Shown piece after piece: positions 58,123-64,000 of a DNA stretch of 64,000 nucleotides. Each line of letters begins with the position of its first letter. Within the stretch, counting starts at the first letter, position 1. The notes under the pieces were generated by a model. The model searched no databases. It was not told where the DNA came from and worked only from the letters and a program-made list of their open reading frames with translations. The translations under genes and the position numbers were made by a program. Origin of the DNA: an uncultured Prevotella sp. (GTDB taxonomy: Bacteria; Bacteroidota; Bacteroidia; Bacteroidales; Bacteroidaceae); the NCBI GenBank assembly GCA_900543585.1, contig UQRP01000002.1:1-64000 (forward strand). The letters are read 5' to 3'.

Positions 58123-59754
58123 ATGATAGAAGAATATCAGCTGAGGGTGCTGCCTGAAACAGCAAGTTCTGAGCAGAACATCATTAGTTATATAGCCAAG
58201 GATAAGGGTATAGATGCCAGAACCTTGACCCACGTGCGTGTATTGCGTCGGAGTATAGATGCAAGACAGAGGACAATCTATGTCAATCTTTCAGTGAGAG
58301 CTTATATTAATGAGATGCCACAAGATGACGAATATGTCCATACAGACTATCCCAACGTGGAGGGTCGGCAGCGGGTCATCGTTATCGGCGAGGGCCCGGG
58401 TGGACTCTTCGCAGCTTTGCGGCTCATAGAGCTTGGCTTGCGTCCTGTCATTTTGGAGCGGGGCAAAGATGTCAGAGAGCGTAAGAAAGACCTGGCACTT
58501 ATCACGAAGACACAGAAGGTGGATTCGGAGAGCAACTACTGTTTTGGAGAAGGAGGTGCCGGAGCTTACAGTGATGGAAAGCTGTATACCCGAAGTAAGA
58601 AGCGGGGCAATATTGAGAAAATCCTCAATGTCTTTTGTCAGCATGGTGCCTCAACGTCTATTCTCTCTGATGCCCACCCGCATATCGGCACTGATAAACT
58701 GCCGCGCGTAATAGAGAACATGCGCTTGCAGATACTGAAGAGTGGGGGAGAGGTGCATTTTCAAACAAAGATGACGGAATTGATATTCGACTCCCCCTTG
58801 TCTCCCGCTGGGGCAGAGACTCCTAAGGTTGTGGGTGTTAAGGCTGTCAACCTTGCTACTGGTGCTGAAGAGGAGTATCGGGGGTCTGTAATCTTAGCCA
58901 CCGGACACAGTGCCAGGGATGTATACCGCTATCTGGCAAAAGCCAATGTTGACATCGAGGCAAAGGGCCTTGCTGTGGGAGTGAGGCTTGAGCATCCGTC
59001 ACATCTCATAGACCAAATCCAGTATCACAACCGCAATGGCCGTGGAAAGTATCTTCCGGCAGCAGAGTACTCGTTTGTAACGCAGGTGGAGGGACGTGGT
59101 GTATACAGCTTCTGTATGTGTCCGGGCGGATTCGTCATCCCGGCAGCAACAGGGCCCCAACAGATTGTCGTCAACGGCATGTCGCCAAGCAACCGTGGTA
59201 CGAAGTGGTCAAACAGTGGTATGGTCGTGGAGATTCATCCTGAAGATCTTGCTTCTTTCGAATGGCCGGATAAAGACGCTGAGGATGAGGCTCCAACTTC
59301 TCTTACCATGATGCGCTTTCAAGAGGCGTTAGAGAAGATATGCTGGCAGCAGGGTAATATGAGTCAGACGGCTCCTGCCCAGCGTATGGCGGACTTTGTC
59401 AACAACCGTCTCTCTTACGATTTGCCGTCAAGCAGTTATGCACCTGGACTCGTTAGTAGTCCGCTTCATTTCTGGATGCCGCCATTCATTTCGCACCGCT
59501 TGCAGGAGGGCTTTAAAGTTTTCGGAAAGCGGAGTCATGGGTTCCTTACCAATGAGGCTGTTCTGATAGCTACGGAGACGCGAACGTCGAGTCCCGTGAG
59601 AATCCTGCGTGATAAGCTGACATTACAGCATGTGCGTGTGAAGGGACTCTTCCCTTGCGGGGAGGGTGCCGGATATGCCGGAGGTATCGTCTCGGCCGGT
59701 GTCGACGGTGAGCGATGCGCTGAACGATGCGCTGAATATGTAAATTCATTATAA
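58123..59754 (+). CDS. FAD-dependent oxidoreductase (COG2509-like)
   Basis: 543 residues. The dinucleotide fold VIVIGEGPGGLFAALRLIE begins near residue 85 after an N-terminal domain typical of this group. ERGKDVRERKKDL, GEGGAGAYSDGKLYTR and a C-terminal FPCGEGAGYAGGIVSAGVDGE complete the FAD site. Substrate unknown; widespread in anaerobes. It lies 44 bases before pyk with no terminator. Confidence 0.9.
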   Translation: MIEEYQLRVLPETASSEQNIISYIAKDKGIDARTLTHVRVLRRSIDARQRTIYVNLSVRAYINEMPQDDEYVHTDYPNVEGRQRVIVIGEGPGGLFAALRLIELGLRPVILERGKDVRERKKDLALITKTQKVDSESNYCFGEGGAGAYSDGKLYTRSKKRGNIEKILNVFCQHGASTSILSDAHPHIGTDKLPRVIENMRLQILKSGGEVHFQTKMTELIFDSPLSPAGAETPKVVGVKAVNLATGAEEEYRGSVILATGHSARDVYRYLAKANVDIEAKGLAVGVRLEHPSHLIDQIQYHNRNGRGKYLPAAEYSFVTQVEGRGVYSFCMCPGGFVIPAATGPQQIVVNGMSPSNRGTKWSNSGMVVEIHPEDLASFEWPDKDAEDEAPTSLTMMRFQEALEKICWQQGNMSQTAPAQRMADFVNNRLSYDLPSSSYAPGLVSSPLHFWMPPFISHRLQEGFKVFGKRSHGFLTNEAVLIATETRTSSPVRILRDKLTLQHVRVKGLFPCGEGAGYAGGIVSAGVDGERCAERCAEYVNSL

Positions 59755-59798
59755 ACAACATAATTCACAAAAAGTGATTTATATTAATCAACATTATT

Positions 59799-61250
59799 AT
59801 GAAACAGACTAAGATAGTATGCTCCATAAGCGACCTGAGGTGCGATGTGGACTTCATACGTGGCCTTTTCAATGCGGGTATGAATGTGGTGAGAATGAAT
59901 ACCGCCCATGCCACTCCAGAGGGGCTTCGGAAGATTATTAACAACACCCGTGCCGTCTCTCCACACATTGGTATCCTCATTGATACCAAAGGCCCGGAGG
60001 TGAGAACGACAGATGTCGCTGATCCCATCACTTACAAGACTGGTGAAGTCGTCAAGATTTTCGGACGTCCTGGAATGGATACCAGCCATGATATCATTAA
60101 TGTCTCCTATCCCGATTTCGCCAATGATGTGAAAGTCGGTGACGATATTCTCTTTGATGATGGTGCTATTGACATGAAGGTTCAGGATATTGTTGGTCCT
60201 ACCGTCTACGTCGAAGTGCAGAATGATGGCGTGTTAGGGGCTCACAAGAGTGTCAATGTGCCGGGAGAGCATATCGACCTCCCTGCTCTGACGGAGAAGG
60301 ACAAGCGGAATATCCTCTTAGCTATCGAGGAGGATGTGGACTTCATCGCCCATAGCTTTGTGCGCTCTGCTGAGGATGTCAAAGAAGTGCAGAAAATCCT
60401 TGACGAGCATCACTCTGACATAAAGATTATCTCTAAGATAGAGAATCAAGAGGGTGTTGACAATATTGACGAGATTATCAAAGCCAGCTATGGTGTCATG
60501 GTAGCCCGTGGCGACCTTGGCATAGAGGTTCCTGTCGAGCGCATCCCTGGCATACAGCGCATGATTATCCGTAAATGCGTTGAGCACCACAAACCCGTCA
60601 TCGTTGCCACGCAGATGCTGCATACAATGATCAATAATCCGCGGCCTACACGTGCTGAGGTGACGGATATTGCCAATGCCATCTACAGTAACACCGATGC
60701 CCTCATGCTGAGTGGTGAGACGGCTTCCGGAAAGTATCCTTTGGAGGCTGTCCAGACCATGGCGCGTGTTGCCGAGCAGGCTGAGAAGGATCGTCAGAGC
60801 TTTGATGCTATCTATAATGTGCCACTCAACGAGAACTGCAGCCAGAGGGAGTTCTTGGCCCATGCGGCTATCGACTCGACGAGACTTCTTGGCGTAGAAG
60901 GCATCATCACGGCATCAAAATCAGGGTATACGGCCCGTTGTCTGGCTACTTACCGCGGTCCTAAGCCTATCCTTGCCATCTGCTATAATGAGAAGACCCA
61001 ACGGTGGCTCAACCTCTCGTATGGCATCATTGCTGTCTATCAGAAGAAAGACTCCACGCCGGACGAAATCTTCGAGGCTGCCCTGCGCATGCTCCGGCAG
61101 AAAGGGTATCTGACCAATGACGATAAAGTCTGCTATCTCTCGGGTTCTATGGACAGTGTTGGAGCCGGCACTACCTATCTTGAAATCAACAAGGTAGGAG
61201 AGGTCTTTGACAAAAAATACAAATTCCATTTGCTGCCTCATCAGGGGTAA
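59799..61250 (+). CDS. pyk: Pyruvate kinase
   Basis: 483 residues. NVVRMNTAHA, LIDTKGPEVRT, ISKIENQEG (catalytic Lys) and MVARGDLGIEVP are diagnostic; MLSGETASGKYP follows. It makes ATP and pyruvate at the end of glycolysis. The N-terminus reads TKIVCSISDLRCD, against TKIVCTIGPAS in most homologues. The C-terminal domain is complete. Confidence 0.96.
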   Translation: MKQTKIVCSISDLRCDVDFIRGLFNAGMNVVRMNTAHATPEGLRKIINNTRAVSPHIGILIDTKGPEVRTTDVADPITYKTGEVVKIFGRPGMDTSHDIINVSYPDFANDVKVGDDILFDDGAIDMKVQDIVGPTVYVEVQNDGVLGAHKSVNVPGEHIDLPALTEKDKRNILLAIEEDVDFIAHSFVRSAEDVKEVQKILDEHHSDIKIISKIENQEGVDNIDEIIKASYGVMVARGDLGIEVPVERIPGIQRMIIRKCVEHHKPVIVATQMLHTMINNPRPTRAEVTDIANAIYSNTDALMLSGETASGKYPLEAVQTMARVAEQAEKDRQSFDAIYNVPLNENCSQREFLAHAAIDSTRLLGVEGIITASKSGYTARCLATYRGPKPILAICYNEKTQRWLNLSYGIIAVYQKKDSTPDEIFEAALRMLRQKGYLTNDDKVCYLSGSMDSVGAGTTYLEINKVGEVFDKKYKFHLLPHQG

Positions 61251-61271
61251 CGGGCGCTTGCCTTCATTACT

Positions 61272-61306
61272 TGTGCTGGCCGATGCCTTATTGGTATCGG
61301 CTGGCA
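61272..61306 (+). terminator. Hairpin between pyk and ispE
   Basis: GTGCTGGCCGATGCC pairs with GGTATCGGCTGGCAC (15 bp including G-U pairs, TTATT loop). The following TTGTCCTTTG is only weakly T-rich, so it could attenuate or process the message. Confidence 0.5.
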
Positions 61307-61356
61307 CTTGTCCTTTGCTATGGTCGAAAATAGAACAACTAAAAAATAATCTAAAG

Positions 61357-62196
61357 ATGATTACCTTCCCTTGTGCAAAGATTAACCTTGGTCTCAATGT
61401 TATAGCTGAGCGGTCTGATGGCTATCATGATATCGAGACCGTATTTTATCCCATACCCCTAACCGATGCGTTGGAGATAAAATACATGAGTGATGAATTC
61501 CCTTCTGACGTCTCTTGCGACCTTAAGATTACAGGTAACAGCGTCGACTGTGACGAGCGTGATAATCTCGTCGTCAAAGCCTATAATCTTCTTGCCGCCG
61601 ACTACACCATCCCACGAATCCATGCCCATCTTGTAAAGCGCATTCCTTCGCAGGCGGGGCTTGGCGGTGGCTCTTCAGACGGTGCTTATATGATACGTCT
61701 CCTTGATGAGCGTTTCCGGTTGAATATCGGTATTGCAGAGATGGAGCGTTATGCAGCGCGATTGGGCTCCGACTGTGCTTTCTTTATCGAGGCGGAGCCG
61801 ATGTTTGCCACCGGCCGTGGTGAGATTCTTGAGCCTGCCGACGGTCCCCGCGGCAACCTTGATGGTTATTTCCTTGCCATTGTAAAGCCCGATATTGCTG
61901 TCTCCACGGGTAAGGCCTATGCCGAGATAGCTTGCCACCGTCCAGAGAAATGCTGCCGTGATGTTGTGCGGCAACCGATAGATACCTGGAAGCAGGACCT
62001 TAGCAATGATTTTGAGGCCCCCGTCTTCAAGGCTCATCCTGAGCTTGCTGACATCAAGTCAAAGCTCTATGATATGGGGGCGGCCTATGCACAGATGTCT
62101 GGAAGTGGCAGCGCTATCTACGGCATCTTCCGTGAGATGCCGACAAAGGTGAAAGAGGCTTTCCCTGACTACTTCACGTTTACTTCAGCATTTTAG
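61357..62196 (+). CDS. ispE: 4-diphosphocytidyl-2-C-methyl-D-erythritol kinase
   Basis: 279 residues from the ATG at 61357 (MITFPCAKINLGLNV). GHMP kinase marks are AKINLGLNV, ERSDGYHDIETVF, PSQAGLGGGSSDGAYM and MSGSGSAIYGIF. It is the fourth step of the MEP isoprenoid route. Its 3' end overlaps convergent maf by 17 bases. Confidence 0.95.
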   Translation: MITFPCAKINLGLNVIAERSDGYHDIETVFYPIPLTDALEIKYMSDEFPSDVSCDLKITGNSVDCDERDNLVVKAYNLLAADYTIPRIHAHLVKRIPSQAGLGGGSSDGAYMIRLLDERFRLNIGIAEMERYAARLGSDCAFFIEAEPMFATGRGEILEPADGPRGNLDGYFLAIVKPDIAVSTGKAYAEIACHRPEKCCRDVVRQPIDTWKQDLSNDFEAPVFKAHPELADIKSKLYDMGAAYAQMSGSGSAIYGIFREMPTKVKEAFPDYFTFTSAF

Positions 62197-62740
62197 AAAT
62201 CTCTTCGTAGACACGCTCCACGGGAAGTCCCATGACATTATAGAAGCTACCATTGATGCCAGTGACACCCACGTAGCCTATCCATTCCTGGATACCATAG
62301 GCCCCGGCTTTGTCAAAAGGCTGATAGTGAGAGATGTAATAGTCTATCTCTGCATCTGTAAGCTCTCGGAAGGTTACTGCAGTGACTTCCGAGAACTTCA
62401 CCTGTTTGTGCGTTGTGGTCAGGCAAACGCCGGTCACTACATGGTGGGTATGTCCACTCAGCTTGCGAAGCATGCGGTGGGCTTCGGCTGCGTCGTGGGG
62501 CTTGCCCATGATTTCTCCGTCGAGGGCTACAATGGTGTCGGCAGTGATGAGTAGTTCTCCCTCGGCGACATTGTAAGCCGATGCCTTCTCGCAGGCTATA
62601 TACTTAGGAACCTCTTCTGTGGGCAGCTCCTGGGGATAGTTCTCTTTGATACCTTTGATAATCTCCACCTGAAAGTCATATCCAAGACCGGAAAGAAGCT
62701 CCTTCCGGCGGGGAGAGTTGCTGGCTAATATTATCTTCAT
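62180..62740 (-). CDS. maf: Maf-like nucleoside-triphosphate pyrophosphatase
   Basis: 186 residues. IILASNSPRRKELLSGLGYDF, ITADTIVALDGEIMGKP, GVCLTT and DKAGAYGIQEW are the Maf/YhdE motifs. These enzymes hydrolyse dTTP/UTP or modified nucleotides and slow septation when overproduced. Convergent overlap with ispE. Confidence 0.95.
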   Translation of the reverse strand: MKIILASNSPRRKELLSGLGYDFQVEIIKGIKENYPQELPTEEVPKYIACEKASAYNVAEGELLITADTIVALDGEIMGKPHDAAEAHRMLRKLSGHTHHVVTGVCLTTTHKQVKFSEVTAVTFRELTDAEIDYYISHYQPFDKAGAYGIQEWIGYVGVTGINGSFYNVMGLPVERVYEEISKMLK

Positions 62741-62754
62741 GTCAGTTTTTTATG

Positions 62755-62762
62755 CAAATTTA
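62755..62762 (-). promoter_or_regulatory. -7 promoter element TAAATTTG for maf
   Basis: Perfect TAnnTTTG on the minus strand, 14 bases before the ATG at 62740, giving a leader of only about ten bases. Confidence 0.5.
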
Positions 62763-62770
62763 CGAAAAAA

Positions 62771-62802
62771 TTGGCATTTCTATAAAAAAAGACTTACCTT
62801 TG
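62771..62802 (+). promoter_or_regulatory. Promoter of the aminotransferase gene, TTG-21-TACCTTTG
   Basis: TTG at 62771-62773 and TACCTTTG at 62795-62802. Start near 62809, leader about 47 bases. Confidence 0.7.
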
Positions 62803-62855
62803 CGCCTTGAAAGCCTTTTTTAATGATTTAAGGTACGCAGAAAACATAAAAAGCT

Positions 62856-64000
62856 ATGCCAGAAATCTCCATACGTGGCCTTGAGATGCCACAGTCTCCT
62901 ATACGTAAACTCGCTCCTCTCGCTGCCAAAGCTAAGGAGCGCGGCATAAAAGTGTATCACCTTAACATCGGTCAGCCCGACCTCCCTACACCGCAGTGCG
63001 GCTTGGATGCCCTGAAGCATATTGACAGGAAGGTATTGGAATACTCTCCTTCTCAGGGCTACGCCTCCTACAGACAGAAGCTGGTGAAATATTATGCCAA
63101 ATACAATATCAATGTAGACCCTGATGAGATTATCATTACCTCTGGTGGTAGCGAGGCGGTGCTTTTTGCTTTCATGAGTTGCCTGAATCCCGGTGATGAG
63201 ATTATTGTCCCGGAGCCTGCTTACGCCAACTATATGGCTTTTGCCATCTCTGCCGGCGCCAAGATTCGGACCATTGCCACGACCATCGAAGAAGGCTTCT
63301 CACTTCCGAAGGTGGAGAAATTTGAAGAGCTTATCAATGACAAGACGCGGGCTATCATGATTTGTAACCCCAACAACCCTACGGGCTACCTTTATACGCG
63401 CCGGGAGATGAACCAGATTCGCGACTTGGTAAAGAAATACGATCTCTATCTCTTCTCTGATGAGGTCTACCGTGAATATATCTATACGGGCAGCCCTTAC
63501 ATCAGCGCCATGCATCTCAAGGGCATAGAGAATAATGTCATCCTTATCGACTCTGTTTCCAAGCGCTATTCAGAGTGCGGCATTCGTGTCGGTGCCTTGA
63601 TTACCCACAATGCTGAGGTGCGTAAGGCTGTGATGAAATTCTGCCAGGCCCGTCTCTCGCCTCCTCTCATAGGTCAGATTATTGCTGAGGCTTCCCTCGA
63701 TGCGCCGGAAGAGTACTACCGTAATGTCTACGATGAGTATGTGGAGCGGCGTAAGTGTCTGATAGATGGTCTGAACCGCATCCCAGGTGTCTACTCCCCG
63801 ATTCCCATGGGCGCTTTCTATACCGTTGCCCAGCTCCCTGTTGACGATAGCGAGAAGTTCTGTCGCTGGTGTTTGGAGGAGTTCAACTACGAGGGCGAGA
63901 CGGTGATGATGGCTCCTGCATCTGGCTTCTACACCACGCCGGGAGCTGGCATCAACCAGGTGCGTCTGGCTTATGTCTTGAAGAAAGAAGACTTGCAGAG
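62856..64000 (+). CDS. Class I/II PLP-dependent aminotransferase, 3' end outside window
   Basis: The first 381 codons are present and the frame is still open at the window edge. It starts MPEISIRGLEMPQSPIRKL. Fold type I marks are GQPDLPTPQ, ITSGGSEAVLFAF, CNPNNPTGY, FSDEVYREY and the PLP lysine in DSVSKRYSECGIRVG (Lys236). It resembles aspartate/aromatic aminotransferases of the AspC-like I-gamma group; the substrate is not certain. Confidence 0.9.
   Translation, partial: MPEISIRGLEMPQSPIRKLAPLAAKAKERGIKVYHLNIGQPDLPTPQCGLDALKHIDRKVLEYSPSQGYASYRQKLVKYYAKYNINVDPDEIIITSGGSEAVLFAFMSCLNPGDEIIVPEPAYANYMAFAISAGAKIRTIATTIEEGFSLPKVEKFEELINDKTRAIMICNPNNPTGYLYTRREMNQIRDLVKKYDLYLFSDEVYREYIYTGSPYISAMHLKGIENNVILIDSVSKRYSECGIRVGALITHNAEVRKAVMKFCQARLSPPLIGQIIAEASLDAPEEYYRNVYDEYVERRKCLIDGLNRIPGVYSPIPMGAFYTVAQLPVDDSEKFCRWCLEEFNYEGETVMMAPASGFYTTPGAGINQVRLAYVLKKEDLQ

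Overview
The window reads as chromosome of a Bacteroidota species, most likely Prevotellaceae (Prevotella or a close relative). The evidence is the repeated -7 promoter motif TAnnTTTG, start codons with little Shine-Dalgarno signal, families confined to that phylum (DUF4923, DUF4827, DUF5112/5113-like sensors, the DUF5103 type IX secretion plug, golvesin-domain amidases), a PPi-dependent phosphofructokinase, and the ATP synthase order atpD-C-x-x-B-E-F-H-A-G. It is mostly core genome with few signs of mobile DNA. No IS element, prophage, CRISPR array or tRNA was seen.

Layout. 1-80: the tail of a 5S rRNA and its terminator, so an rRNA operon lies just to the left. 0.2-5 kb: lytic transglycosylase-like protein, degenerate SGNH protein, DUF4923 protein with an alpha/beta hydrolase, and ftsH. 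5.1-6.6 kb (minus): a PP2C-like phosphatase domain fused in frame to TruA. 6.8-12.7 kb: threonine operon thrA, a phosphoglycerate-mutase-like homoserine kinase, thrC and a SpoU-type RNA methyltransferase. 12.8-18.6 kb: membrane protein, hisB, nucleotidyltransferase with an MFS transporter, acyltransferase. 18.6-19.5 kb: an AT-rich islet with one small membrane protein. 19.5-24.5 kb: a very large two-module sensor kinase, its response regulator and a membrane protein. 24.5-31.5 kb: degenerate WecB-like epimerase, DUF4827 lipoprotein, glmM, 22-bp tandem repeats, UmuD-like S24 protein, gmd, MATE transporter. 31.6-39.1 kb: hrpB, type IX secretion plug, pgk, glycerate kinase, pfkA. 39.1-46.6 kb: the complete F1Fo ATP synthase operon. 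46.6-51.8 kb: TPR protein, DbpA-like helicase, GH25 lysozyme, pfp. 52-62.7 kb: a plus-strand run including a PlsC-like acyltransferase, a secreted amidase-like protein, ygiQ-type radical SAM protein, FAD oxidoreductase, pyk and ispE, then maf on minus. 62.8-64 kb: an aminotransferase cut by the window end.

Metabolically the window gathers several glycolytic steps (pfkA and pfp, pgk, pyk, glycerate kinase), ATP synthesis, threonine and histidine synthesis, amino-sugar and GDP-sugar supply (glmM, gmd) and envelope work (GH25, amidase, transglycosylase, acyltransferases).

The strongest candidates for undescribed biology are: (1) the sensor at 19538-23068, where the first kinase module keeps its ATP-binding boxes but shows no phosphoacceptor His, while the second has a His-box-like KHET but an eroded ATP-binding domain; (2) the PP2C-TruA fusion; and (3) two likely pseudoenzymes, a GDSL protein without its Ser and a WecB-like protein without its catalytic Glu and His.
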